Source: Chloroflexota bacterium | GTDB lineage: Bacteria; Chloroflexota; Anaerolineae; Anaerolineales; Villigracilaceae | DNA: 64,000 nt | Direction of reading: 5' to 3' | Assembly: GCA_016234555.1 (NCBI GenBank) | Contig: JACRBJ010000044.1 | Location: 86,737-150,736, forward strand | The notes under the pieces: model-generated | Told to the model about the DNA's origin: nothing | The model's input: only the letters and a program-made list of their open reading frames with translations | The model's database searches: none | Shown: in pieces, positions 19,554-28,831 of the stretch | How the letters are laid out: the number at the start of each line of letters is the position of its first letter | Numbering within the stretch: position 1 is the first letter of the stretch | Program-made: the position numbers and the translations under genes

Positions 19554-19959
19554 GTCCGAAGTCATTCGCAAACGGCTGAACAAGCTGGATGAATACCTGC
19601 AAATCCTGCACGGAATGCAAAAATATACATTGGAGGAGTTTCTATCCGACCCCGAACACTATGCCAGCGTCGAAAGATTCCTGCACATGGCAATCGAAAC
19701 CACGATAGATATTGGCGGTCATATTGTGTCGGGACTTGGGATGGGGGAAGTCAACTGGTATAGCGACATCGCGGCAATTATGGAAGAAAAAGGTTATATC
19801 ACCGTTGAACTTCGTGAAAAGTGGATTCGGATTGTGGGTTTCAGGAATGTCCTTGTCCATCAATATATCGAGGTGGATAGAAAAATCGTCTATGATGTTC
19901 TGCAAAACAAGCTGGGCGATATTGAAGAGTTGAAAGAAGTGTTTGCTTCGTTTTTATAG
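19543..19959 (+). CDS. hepT: HepT-like HEPN RNase toxin (DUF86)
   Basis: RNVLVHQY matches Rx4HxY; overlaps the nucleotidyltransferase ORF by 11 bp. Confidence 0.88.
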   Translation: MVIKSEVIRKRLNKLDEYLQILHGMQKYTLEEFLSDPEHYASVERFLHMAIETTIDIGGHIVSGLGMGEVNWYSDIAAIMEEKGYITVELREKWIRIVGFRNVLVHQYIEVDRKIVYDVLQNKLGDIEELKEVFASFL

Positions 19960-19976
19960 CGGGGATATTTTCGACA

Positions 19977-20702
19977 ATGAACGGACTCATTGCCCTGCTC
20001 GGTTCTGGTGAATATCTCCCCGTGATGGATGAAGTGGATTCATACCTGCTTGCCAACTGCGGCGCAGATGCGAAAGCACGTAAGCCGCGCGTGGTTTGCC
20101 TGCCAACCGCTGCAGGGCAGGAGGGACCAAAGAGCGTCTCCCGCTGGTCAAATATGGGTGTGGAGCATTTCACCAAACTCGGCGCGGAGGTTCAGGCGCT
20201 CCCCGTGATTGACACAAAATCAGCTAACGACCCAACTCATGCGTCCGCCGTGGAAAATGCGGATGTCATCTATTTCTCTGGCGGCAATCCTAGTTATTTG
20301 TATCGCACCATGAAAGACAGCCTCGTCTGGGAATCCGCTCAGAAGGCGTGGGCGCGCGGCGCGGTCTATGCGGGCTGTTCGGCTGGGGCGATGATCCTCG
20401 GCACTGAAATGCCCGACGTGCGCGCAGCGGGGATCCGTTCCACTGCCGCCTTTGGCATCCTGCCGATTTCATCCCTGCTGCCGCACTTCAATGCCATGCC
20501 TTTGTTTGGCAAACCATTGCTCGCCACGCTCCGCCGCCGACTGCGCGATGGCGAGATCATGCTCGGCGTGGACGAAGATACCGCCATTGTCGGCAGGCGG
20601 GACGGGGAATGGACTGTGATGGGGAAATCCAAAGCGCATGTGTTCACGCAGAACGATAGCAGAACCTACTCCGCTGGCGAGAAATTCTTTTTAGGAAAGT
20701 AG
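19977..20702 (+). CDS. Peptidase S51/cyanophycinase-like (type 1 glutamine amidotransferase-like)
   Basis: YFSGGNPSYLYRTM and nucleophile YAGCSAGAMILG. Confidence 0.8.
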   Translation: MNGLIALLGSGEYLPVMDEVDSYLLANCGADAKARKPRVVCLPTAAGQEGPKSVSRWSNMGVEHFTKLGAEVQALPVIDTKSANDPTHASAVENADVIYFSGGNPSYLYRTMKDSLVWESAQKAWARGAVYAGCSAGAMILGTEMPDVRAAGIRSTAAFGILPISSLLPHFNAMPLFGKPLLATLRRRLRDGEIMLGVDEDTAIVGRRDGEWTVMGKSKAHVFTQNDSRTYSAGEKFFLGK

Positions 20703-20705
20703 CCA

Positions 20706-21719
20706 ATGAAACAACTGCTCAAAATATTGGCTGAAGCCTTCGCGCCGTCGGGTTATGAAGACTCAGTGCGCGAGATCATCTTGAAGGAAGTCAAACCGCT
20801 CGCAGACGAAATCCGCGTGGACGCGCTGGGCAATCTCATCGTCCGCAAAAAACCGACGAAGGAGTCCAAATCCTCAAAGAGAATCATGCTCGCCGCGCAC
20901 ATGGACGAGATCGGAGTCATCGCCAGCCATGTGGACAAAAAAGGCTTCGTGCGTTTCACCAACGTCGGCACGACGCTTGGCAGATACCTGCCTGGCTCAA
21001 GGGTCCGCTTTTTGAACGGGACGATGGGGCTGATCGGCTATGATCGCCTGGAACTGATCGACAACATTATCCCGATCAACAAAATGTACATCGACGTGGG
21101 CGCAACCAGCAGGGACGATTGCCCCGTCAAGGTTGGTGACATCGCCGCCTTCGAGCGTTCCTTCATCGAGATGGGCAACCGCCTCGTTGCCAAGTCCCTC
21201 GATGACCGCGTGGGTGTGGTTGTGCTGATCGAGACCTTGCGGGTGATTAAGTCCACGCCGAACGATTTGTATTTTGTTTTTACGACTCAAGAGGAAGTTG
21301 GTTCACGCGGTGCTGGCTCTGCCACCTTTGGGGTCGACCCTGAAATTGGCATCGCCGTTGACGTCACCCCCACAGGCGACACTCCCGCTTCGATCAAGAT
21401 GGTCATGGAACTCGGCAAGGGACCCTGCGTCAAATTCCGCGACGTGGGCATGATCGCCGACCCGCGCGTGGTGGATTGGATGATTCAAACTGCCGGGAAG
21501 GCGAAAATCCCCTACCAGCGCGAAGTGTTGTTGGTCGGCACCAGCGATGCTCAGCAGATTCAAGTCTCCCGCGCAGGGGTGATGACGGGCGCATTGTCCG
21601 TTCCCAGCCGCTACACCCACTCCGCTTCCGAGATGGTGGACATCAACGACATGAAGAATTCGGTCAAGCTGCTGACTGCAATGCTGGGCAAACCAGTTTC
21701 GATCCAGGAGAAAATATGA
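20706..21719 (+). CDS. M42 family metallopeptidase (copy 3)
   Basis: AAHMDEIGVIASHV, LDDRVGVVVLIE, TTQEEVGSRGA, AVDVTPTGD, PSRYTHSASEM. Confidence 0.88.
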   Translation: MKQLLKILAEAFAPSGYEDSVREIILKEVKPLADEIRVDALGNLIVRKKPTKESKSSKRIMLAAHMDEIGVIASHVDKKGFVRFTNVGTTLGRYLPGSRVRFLNGTMGLIGYDRLELIDNIIPINKMYIDVGATSRDDCPVKVGDIAAFERSFIEMGNRLVAKSLDDRVGVVVLIETLRVIKSTPNDLYFVFTTQEEVGSRGAGSATFGVDPEIGIAVDVTPTGDTPASIKMVMELGKGPCVKFRDVGMIADPRVVDWMIQTAGKAKIPYQREVLLVGTSDAQQIQVSRAGVMTGALSVPSRYTHSASEMVDINDMKNSVKLLTAMLGKPVSIQEKI

Positions 21720-22186
21720 GCGACTACAATCGTTCCACACGCGAAGTAACGCTTGCAGGTTGTTCGGTGGAAGTAATGGACGCGCTCAACAAGCATATTG
21801 AGTCATACAACCTTGGTCGCGTTCTGGACGATGTCTTGATTTGCGTTGAGGCAAATGCCGAGAAGATCAAGAAGGGAGTGTTCAGTGGACCAGGCGCGAA
21901 ATCCGTAAAGACCGTCATTGTCCTCACCCCGCGCTGGTTGGTACAGGTTATCAAGCTGGATAACGAAGCCGCTTTTGTCCGCTCTGCGCGGTTGTCCGAT
22001 ATTGTGGTTTCTGATTATGAGAGGAACCCCTTTTATTCAAAACTCCCCGACACGGGCGTTGAGATTTCCGGCAAATTTACCGACACAAGAGAAAGTTCAT
22101 CATCATTTATCGGATTGGGAAAGGATGCCGCAGGAGAGAAGTTCAGGGGAATATTGACTCAAGCCGCGAAGAACGCGAAGAAGTAA
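21716..22186 (+). CDS. Conserved hypothetical protein
   Basis: ATG at 21716 overlaps the stop of the M42 gene (ATGAG); 156 aa. Confidence 0.6.
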   Translation: MSDYNRSTREVTLAGCSVEVMDALNKHIESYNLGRVLDDVLICVEANAEKIKKGVFSGPGAKSVKTVIVLTPRWLVQVIKLDNEAAFVRSARLSDIVVSDYERNPFYSKLPDTGVEISGKFTDTRESSSSFIGLGKDAAGEKFRGILTQAAKNAKK

Positions 22187-22202
22187 AACGCGCAAAAAAT
22201 AA

Positions 22203-22241
22203 AAGGGTCTGGCAGATGGAAAGCCAAACCCTTTCTGTTTT
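22203..22241. terminator. Terminator hairpin between convergent genes
   Basis: AAGGGTCTGGC-AGATGGAAA-GCCAAACCCTT-TCTGTTTT. Confidence 0.7.
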
Positions 22242-22254
22242 AATTCCACGTTTT

Positions 22255-22548
22255 TTATTTGTTCTTCGCGTCTTCCGACTCTTCTTCCTTCTTTGCCATA
22301 CCGGACAGAATGACCGCAATACCTGCTCCGAGGGCGAACATGCCCATCGAACCTGGGCTGGCATAATTTGTCAATCCAACCAGCAGACCAAAGAAGCCAA
22401 CCGCCAGCGCAATCTGAACCTGCCAGACGGCTTTTTTGTAGGCATCCATAGTAAAGCGTCCAACGCCAAAACCGAGGACGATAAAGCCCAGCGCGCGAAT
22501 TACGAAACCAATAACCGAAAGAACTTCTGTAAACTGACCCATTTCCAA
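22255..22548 (-). CDS. Small hypothetical membrane protein
   Basis: MEMGQFTEVLSVIGFVIRALGF..., about three TM segments. Confidence 0.5.
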   Translation of the reverse strand: MEMGQFTEVLSVIGFVIRALGFIVLGFGVGRFTMDAYKKAVWQVQIALAVGFFGLLVGLTNYASPGSMGMFALGAGIAVILSGMAKKEEESEDAKNK

Positions 22549-22567
22549 ACACTCCTTTTATTGTTTT

Positions 22568-23107
22568 TTACAACCATGCCCACAAGCCCCAGAATAGAAT
22601 CATTATAATCCCGATCCCAAACCTTGCCAGAAACGACCAGCCCCAGCCGGTCATCCATGCTTTGGTGTTGGCGAGAGCGGATTGCCTGTCCTTGACCCGT
22701 CTCCACTCGGCGAGGAACAGCCCGACGGGCGAAGCGATGATTCCCACCAGCGGGGTGAGGAAGAGGCTGACGATAATCCCCGCTGCAAACGAAATGAGAA
22801 TCGAGCTCCAGGGAATATCCTTGTCGCGCATGTGCTTGGCGATGATGATGTTGTCCACGATGTTGCCGCCAATCATCAACAGGGTGATGAAAACAAAGAG
22901 CAACCATGTAACCCAGGTCATGTTACCTGTAATCATCTGGATAATGCCATAAACCAGCGTCGCAATCCACATCACAGTCAGGCCTGGGAAGACGGGAATC
23001 AACAGCCCAAACAACCCCGTCAGCAGGGCGAGGAAGGTCAGGACTTCCAGCAGGGTCTCGAAATAAAGTTTCCAAAATTCAGGGTCTGTCATCGGTTCCT
23101 CATTCAA
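22568..23107 (-). CDS. DUF456 family membrane protein
   Basis: LLTGLFGLLIPVFPGLTVMWIATLVYGI typical of DUF456. Confidence 0.75.
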   Translation of the reverse strand: MNEEPMTDPEFWKLYFETLLEVLTFLALLTGLFGLLIPVFPGLTVMWIATLVYGIIQMITGNMTWVTWLLFVFITLLMIGGNIVDNIIIAKHMRDKDIPWSSILISFAAGIIVSLFLTPLVGIIASPVGLFLAEWRRVKDRQSALANTKAWMTGWGWSFLARFGIGIIMILFWGLWAWL

Positions 23108-23198
23108 TCTCTTGCTCCCGCTGCCGTCCTCGGCGGCGTCACTGCCGCCTTGAGCAGTGGAAACTCAAGGTCTGTCATCGATTCCTCGTTGAAAAAAT

Positions 23199-23233
23199 AC
23201 CTGACAGGTGTTTGCGAAGCGAGCCTGTCAGGT
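23199..23233. repeat. Palindromic hairpin element
   Basis: ACCTGACAGG-TGTTTGCGAAGCGAG-CCTGTCAGGT. Confidence 0.7.
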
Positions 23234-23323
23234 TGGTCGTTACCTAACTTACGCAGAAAACGTTCCGAAGGTTTCCCTGAAAACCTTGTTTGGTTGCTCA
23301 AGCCTTCGGGACGTTGCGCAACA

Positions 23324-24592
23324 TCATTTGATCACATCAATCCCACCCATCCACGGGCGCAGGACTTCGGGGACGAGGATCGAACCGTCAGCTTGCTGGT
23401 AATTTTCCATGATGGCGATCATCGTGCGCGGCATGCCCAGACCTGAACCGTTGAGGGTGTGGACGAACTTCGCCTTTCCGCCGTCAGCGGGGCGGTATTT
23501 GATGTTCGCGCGGCGCGCCTGAAAATCGGTGACGTTCGAGACCGATGAAACTTCCAGCCACTCGTCACAGCCTGGAGCCCAGAGTTCGAAATCATATGTC
23601 ATTGCCGAGCCAAAGCCGATGTCGCCTGTGCAGAGACGCTTCACGCGATAGGGAACACCCAGCAGGGCGCAGGTCTCCTCGGCATCCTTCACCATTTTCT
23701 CGTGCATGGCTTCCGACTCTTCGGGCTTGCAATACATGTACATCTCGACCTTGTCGAACTGATGTCCGCGCTTGATGCCGCGTACGTCGCGTCCCGCGCT
23801 CATCTTCTCGCGGCGGAAGCAGGGAGTGTAGGCGGTGTACATCCTCGGCAGCGACGCCTCGTCGAGGATTTCGTCCATGTGCAGTCCCGTCAACGGGACT
23901 TCGGCGGTCGGCACGAAATAGTAATCTTCCTCGTGGTCTTTGTAGAGATTGTCGGCGAACTTCGGCAATTGACCCGCGCCATAGACCACCGCGCTCTTGA
24001 CCATGAACGGCAGATACTTTTCCTCGTAGCCTTGTTTGATGTGCAGGTCGAGCATCCATGCGATGACGGCTCGCTGCAACCTCGCTCCCGCGCCTTGCAG
24101 GACGTAGAACCGCGAACCTGTCAGCTTGGTGCCGCGTTCAAAGTCGAGGATGCCGAGAGCGGGTCCCAGGTCCCAGTGAGGCTTGGGCGTGAAGTCGAAC
24201 TTGGTCGGCTCACCCACCGTCTTGATGACCACGTTCTCGCTGTCATCCACCCCGTACGGGACTCGCGGGTCGGGCAAGTTGGGGATCGAAGAAGTGAGTG
24301 CAGTCAATTCCGTTTCGACCTCCGTGACCTGCTTGTCGAACTCTGCGATCTTGTCGCCGACCACGCGCATCGCTTCGATCTTTTCCTGACGGGACGTCGC
24401 GTCCTTCATCTTGCCGATTTCCTTCGAGACGACGTTGCGCTCCGCCTTGAGCGTCTCCACCTGCGAGAGCAGGCTGCGGCGCTTCTCGTCCAGTTGCAGG
24501 ATGGCATCCACAGGAGACGGGTCCATCTGGCGGTCCTTCAAAGACTTGCGGACGACGTCTGGCGTTTCGCGAATGATATTGATGTCCAACAT
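23324..24592 (-). CDS. serS: Seryl-tRNA synthetase
   Basis: [18 protein letters not shown]; class II motifs [14 protein letters not shown]-like and [27 protein letters not shown]. Confidence 0.93.
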   Translation of the reverse strand: MLDINIIRETPDVVRKSLKDRQMDPSPVDAILQLDEKRRSLLSQVETLKAERNVVSKEIGKMKDATSRQEKIEAMRVVGDKIAEFDKQVTEVETELTALTSSIPNLPDPRVPYGVDDSENVVIKTVGEPTKFDFTPKPHWDLGPALGILDFERGTKLTGSRFYVLQGAGARLQRAVIAWMLDLHIKQGYEEKYLPFMVKSAVVYGAGQLPKFADNLYKDHEEDYYFVPTAEVPLTGLHMDEILDEASLPRMYTAYTPCFRREKMSAGRDVRGIKRGHQFDKVEMYMYCKPEESEAMHEKMVKDAEETCALLGVPYRVKRLCTGDIGFGSAMTYDFELWAPGCDEWLEVSSVSNVTDFQARRANIKYRPADGGKAKFVHTLNGSGLGMPRTMIAIMENYQQADGSILVPEVLRPWMGGIDVIK

Positions 24593-24611
24593 GTTGCACC
24601 TCCGTGCGCAT

Positions 24612-24915
24612 TTAATGGAATACGCCCCAGTCCATGCAGGACGAGGGGCGTCTCGTGGTACCACCTGCTTTCATCGCTCTCTCCCCTCTTCCCCAGGGAG
24701 AGGGGATGGGGTGAGGGCAATCTCAGCTTGCACTATAACGGGCGCACCCGATTCTCTTATGGCAAATGCCTCTGCGAGAACAACGTGGCCCTTCGATGCG
24801 CTTCGCGTCAGGGCGAGCGAAGGGGATTTCATCATCTGGCCGGTCGTCTCGCACCATCCGACGACTCTCTGAACAGTTGCGTGATTACTCGTCTTCGCGC
24901 TGGTTTTTATGGTGG
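24612..24915 (-). ncRNA. T-box leader of serS
   Basis: On the minus strand: AGAGAG ... TGGTGCGAG in Stem I; AGGTGGTACCACG antiterminator box; ACGCCCC...GGGGCGT competing hairpin; immediately upstream of serS. Confidence 0.85.
24677..24717. repeat. CCTCACCCC/GGGGTGAGG palindromic element in the T-box linker
   Basis: CTCTCTCCCCTCTTCCCCAGGGAGAGGGGATGGGGTGAGGG. Confidence 0.75.
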
Positions 24916-25262
24916 CGAAATTATACACCGTCAAAGGAGGGTGTCAAGAAATGCGAACTGGTGTTACCCACGTCTTTTGCACCCGCCAACTCAGAGAAGA
25001 AAACACAGTCTCAGCCGCGAATTACGCGGATACGCGCAGATTTTTAAACCAATTCGTGAAATTCGCGGCAAAATGCATTTTAGTTTCGAGTAACACGATG
25101 GACTTGTGGGTAGCTACCAGGACTAATCCATTGGCACTTTTTTTTCTGACAAATTTTGCGCTTGTTGTGACATTGCTCATATAGTGAGGAATACCACCAA
25201 TAAAGTATAATATTCCGTAATTTACTACCCTTAGTACTTGGGAAGTTACGGAGGAACCTACA

Positions 25263-26102
25263 TTGTTTCATGCATTGGTAAGTATCAAGCAGGTGCCTGA
25301 TACGACAAACATTCGTATCGACCCGGAGACGAACAACCTCATCCGGCAAGGCGTTCCCACCATCCTCAATCCGTACGACGCCCACGCGGTGGCGGCGGCA
25401 GTGGAGTGGAAGCGTAAACTCGGCGGCAAGGTCACCATCATCACCATGGGACCACCCGCGGCAACCACATCCCTGCGTGAATGCATCGAAATGGGTGCAG
25501 ATCGCGCAATTTTGATTTCGGCGCGCCAGTTCGCGGGGGCTGACACGCTTGCCACATCCTACGTGCTGGCGGAAGTTATCAAAGAAATCCACTCCAAGGA
25601 CCCGATCGATCTGGTCTTCTTCGGCAAGCAGGCGATCGATGGCGACACCGCCCAGGTGGGTCCCGGTGTAGCCGTCCGCATGGATTTGCCGGTAGTCAGT
25701 TATGCCATCAAAATCCACGAAGTAAATTTAGAACAGCGCTACGTCATCATGGAGCGCAAGACCGAAAGCCGCAATGAAATCATCAAAACCTCGCTACCTG
25801 CGGCGATGACCTGCGAAAAAGAAATCGCTGAAATCCCCTACGCCTCGCTCCCCGATCTGGTCAATGCCCTGCGCTACGAACCCGAAGTCTGGACAGCCGA
25901 AAACCCCATCGTTTTCGATGTACCTCAACTCGGTTTGAAGGGTTCACCCACCACCGTGTTCAAGACCGGCACCCCCGAAAGGCACACCGCCGGCGAAATA
26001 TTTAAAGTGGCGGAAGTTGGCATGGACACTGTTGTAAAGACCGCGCTCGATAAAATTTTGGCGGTTGAAGGCATGGCTGCCATGCTAGGAGTGAAGAAAT
26101 GA
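25263..26102 (+). CDS. fixA: Electron transfer flavoprotein beta subunit (FixA-like)
   Basis: HALVSIKQVPDT, NPYDAHAVAAAVEWK; TTG start with GGAGGA upstream. Confidence 0.88.
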   Translation: MFHALVSIKQVPDTTNIRIDPETNNLIRQGVPTILNPYDAHAVAAAVEWKRKLGGKVTIITMGPPAATTSLRECIEMGADRAILISARQFAGADTLATSYVLAEVIKEIHSKDPIDLVFFGKQAIDGDTAQVGPGVAVRMDLPVVSYAIKIHEVNLEQRYVIMERKTESRNEIIKTSLPAAMTCEKEIAEIPYASLPDLVNALRYEPEVWTAENPIVFDVPQLGLKGSPTTVFKTGTPERHTAGEIFKVAEVGMDTVVKTALDKILAVEGMAAMLGVKK

Positions 26103-27112
26103 GCAGGCGTTTTTGGGTTTACATCGAACAGGAAGATGGAAAAGTCCACCCCGTAGCGTGGGAATTACTCGGCGTGGCTCGCAAACTGGCTGATCAGGTT
26201 GGCGAAGATGCGGTTGTCGAAGGCATCCTCGTCGGGCATAACATGGACGAAGCCGCACAGGAAGCCCTGCACTACGGCGCCGAAACCGTCTATGTGTTGG
26301 ATCATCCCACCTTCAAGAATTATCTCAACAAACCGTACACTTCTGCGTTGCGATTCTTAGTGCAGAAGCACGAACCCGAAGTCTTTTTGGTTGGCGCCAC
26401 CACCCTCGGACGTGACCTGGCTGGAGCAGTTGCCACCAGCCTCAAGACCGGTCTGACGGCGGACACCACCCATCTGGCGATGGGCGAAATCAAGGAAGGC
26501 ACCAAGAAACTGCTTCTTGCCACCCGCCCCGCTTTTGGCGGCAACGTCATCGCGACCATCGTCTGCCGCAACCACAGCCCGCAGATGGCAACCGTCCGCC
26601 CGCGCGTGTTCAATCCCGCGCCGCGCCAGGCAGAGGCAAAGGGTCAGATTGTCCATGAAACCATGGAAATCACCCCCGACATGATCAACGCCGAAATCGT
26701 CGAATTCATCACCAATGAAGCGGCGTCAGTCAAGCTCGAATATGCCGATATCATCGTCTCCGGCGGACGCGGACTTGGCGGACCGAAGGGCTTCGAACTC
26801 ATCAAGCAACTGGCGGACGAACTCGGCGGCGTTGTCGGCTCGAGCCGCGCCTGCGTGGACGCGGGCTGGATCAAGTACGACCACCAGGTCGGGCAGACCG
26901 GCAAGACCGTGCGTCCCAAGCTGTACATTGCCTGCGGTATCTCCGGCGCCATTCAACACAAAGTAGGTATGCAGGAATCGGATTTCATCCTCGCGATCAA
27001 CCGCGACCCGCACGCCCCCATCTTCGATGTCGCCACGATGGGCATTGTCGGCGATTTGTACGAGGTCATCCCCGCGCTAATCAAAGAAATTCGGGCGCGC
27101 AAAGAGGCATAG
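26099..27112 (+). CDS. fixB: Electron transfer flavoprotein alpha subunit (FixB-like)
   Basis: IIVSGGRGLGGPKGFELIKQLADELGGVVGSSRACVDAGW...GQTGKTVRPKLYIACGISGAIQH. Confidence 0.92.
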   Translation: MSRRFWVYIEQEDGKVHPVAWELLGVARKLADQVGEDAVVEGILVGHNMDEAAQEALHYGAETVYVLDHPTFKNYLNKPYTSALRFLVQKHEPEVFLVGATTLGRDLAGAVATSLKTGLTADTTHLAMGEIKEGTKKLLLATRPAFGGNVIATIVCRNHSPQMATVRPRVFNPAPRQAEAKGQIVHETMEITPDMINAEIVEFITNEAASVKLEYADIIVSGGRGLGGPKGFELIKQLADELGGVVGSSRACVDAGWIKYDHQVGQTGKTVRPKLYIACGISGAIQHKVGMQESDFILAINRDPHAPIFDVATMGIVGDLYEVIPALIKEIRARKEA

Positions 27113-27113
27113 C

Positions 27114-28436
27114 ATGGACAGGAACGAAAAACTCTCATTTGATGTCATTGTGGTCGGCGCAGGCTTGTCGGGTTCTGCGGCGGCGGCGATTGCGGCGCGC
27201 GGCGGCTTGAAGGTCGCCATCGTCGAACGCGGACAGGCTGCCGGCAACAAGAACTATTTCGGTGGAGCGCTCTACACCCACTCGCTGGTCGAAATCTACC
27301 CCGACCTTTTCGACCGCAAGCCCCCGCTCGAACGCCCCGTCACCGAAACCGGCTTCTGGTTCCTCTCGAAGGATGGCATGGTCAAAGCCACCGTCCAGGG
27401 CGGCAAAGTCAACAGCAACCCCATCGACGCCTATGTCGCCCAGCGCGCCAAGTTCGACCCGTGGTGGGCGGAACAGGCTCAGAAGGAAGGCGCGTTCCTC
27501 ATCCCCAAGACCGTGGTCGTGGACTTTATCCGCCAGAACGGCAAGGTGATAGGCGTCAAGACCGACCGTCCCGATGGCGACATCTACGCACCCGTGGTCA
27601 TCATCACCGAAGGTGTCAACAACCTGCTGACCCAGAAGCTTGGTCTCATCAAGCACGACATCCAGGGTCACTCCGCCGCGCTGGCGGTCAAGCAGTTGAT
27701 TTCGCTCCCCGCTGAAACCATCAACGCCCGCTTCGGGCTGACTGATAACAACCACGGCGTTGCGATGTCGGTGATGGGCGATGTCTCGTTGGGATTACCC
27801 GGGCTTGGCTTTGTCTACACCGGAGTGGACAGCGTTTCAGTGGGCGTGGGTGTCACCCTCGATGCCATGACCGAAGCGCACATCAAGCCCTACGAATTGC
27901 TCCAGCGCTACATGAACCACCCGATGATTGCCCCGTTGATCGCGGGCGGACGCCTGATGGAATACGGCGCGCATATCATCCCCGAAGGCGGCTGGAAGGA
28001 TATGCCCCAGCTTTACACCGACGGTGTGATGGTCGCTGGGGACGCGGCTTCGATGGTCAACGCCCTGCACTGGGAAGGCACCAACATGGCGATTGTGGCT
28101 GGCAAATGCGCCGGCGAAACCGCCATTGAGGCGCACAAGGTCAGGGATTTCTCGGCGACGACTCTCTCCAGTTACCGCACGCGCCTCGAAAAGCGCTTCA
28201 TCATGACCGACCTGCACCAATATCGCAACCTGTCGCGCTTCCTGAAGACCCATCCCGATTTCATGGCGATCTACCCGACCTTCCTCAACGATGCGCTGGG
28301 AATGTTCTTCACCGGGTTCGGCAAGCCCAAGAAAGAGTTGTACAGGGACATCCTCAAGTCTCTAACCAACCGCCGCCCGTTGCTCAAAGCCGTGGGCGAT
28401 ATTGTCGCCTTCGGTAGAACCATTATCGGTATATAA
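27114..28436 (+). CDS. fixC: FAD-dependent oxidoreductase FixC (ETF-quinone oxidoreductase family)
   Basis: VIVVGAGLSGSAAAAIAARGGLKVAIVERG; GDAASMVNALHWEGTNMAI; operon context. Confidence 0.9.
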   Translation: MDRNEKLSFDVIVVGAGLSGSAAAAIAARGGLKVAIVERGQAAGNKNYFGGALYTHSLVEIYPDLFDRKPPLERPVTETGFWFLSKDGMVKATVQGGKVNSNPIDAYVAQRAKFDPWWAEQAQKEGAFLIPKTVVVDFIRQNGKVIGVKTDRPDGDIYAPVVIITEGVNNLLTQKLGLIKHDIQGHSAALAVKQLISLPAETINARFGLTDNNHGVAMSVMGDVSLGLPGLGFVYTGVDSVSVGVGVTLDAMTEAHIKPYELLQRYMNHPMIAPLIAGGRLMEYGAHIIPEGGWKDMPQLYTDGVMVAGDAASMVNALHWEGTNMAIVAGKCAGETAIEAHKVRDFSATTLSSYRTRLEKRFIMTDLHQYRNLSRFLKTHPDFMAIYPTFLNDALGMFFTGFGKPKKELYRDILKSLTNRRPLLKAVGDIVAFGRTIIGI

Positions 28437-28452
28437 ACGAAAGGTGAATCTT

Positions 28453-28767
28453 ATGTCTGAAAACACGAAAAAGTATGACCTGCCCGAAGTGTACATTGAC
28501 GACATTTTGATGTCGCTCAAGTACTTCCCCGACGAGCATGAAGCACACCTAAAAATTATCGACCCTCAAGTCTGCATGAACTGCAAGGAGAAACCCTGTG
28601 TCCAGTTCTGTCCCGTCGGCGCCTACCGCACCCAGGACGGCGGAACTGTGCAGATCGCCTTCCAGAGCTGCATCGAGTGCGGAACCTGTCGTGTAATGTG
28701 CCCACCCAAGAACGTCTTTTGGAAACTCCCGCGCGGCGGCTTCGGCGTCTCGTATAAGTTCGGCTAG
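28453..28767 (+). CDS. fixX: Ferredoxin-like protein FixX
   Basis: CMNCKEKPCVQFCP...CIECGTCRVMCPP; ATG at 28453. Confidence 0.9.
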   Translation: MSENTKKYDLPEVYIDDILMSLKYFPDEHEAHLKIIDPQVCMNCKEKPCVQFCPVGAYRTQDGGTVQIAFQSCIECGTCRVMCPPKNVFWKLPRGGFGVSYKFG

Positions 28768-28781
28768 TTCGTATTGAGTTT

Positions 28782-28817
28782 CGATCGGCTCACGGCATCC
28801 CTGCCGTGAGCCGATCG
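28782..28817. repeat. Perfect hairpin between fixX and hemerythrin
   Basis: CGATCGGCTCACGGCA-TCCC-TGCCGTGAGCCGATCG, 16-bp perfect arms, no T-run. Confidence 0.75.
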
Positions 28818-28831
28818 GACAGGAAAGTTTG

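Noticed and set aside
23702-25093. 463-aa plus-strand ORF across serS and its leader
   Set aside because: Antisense to serS and the T-box; no recognisable protein features
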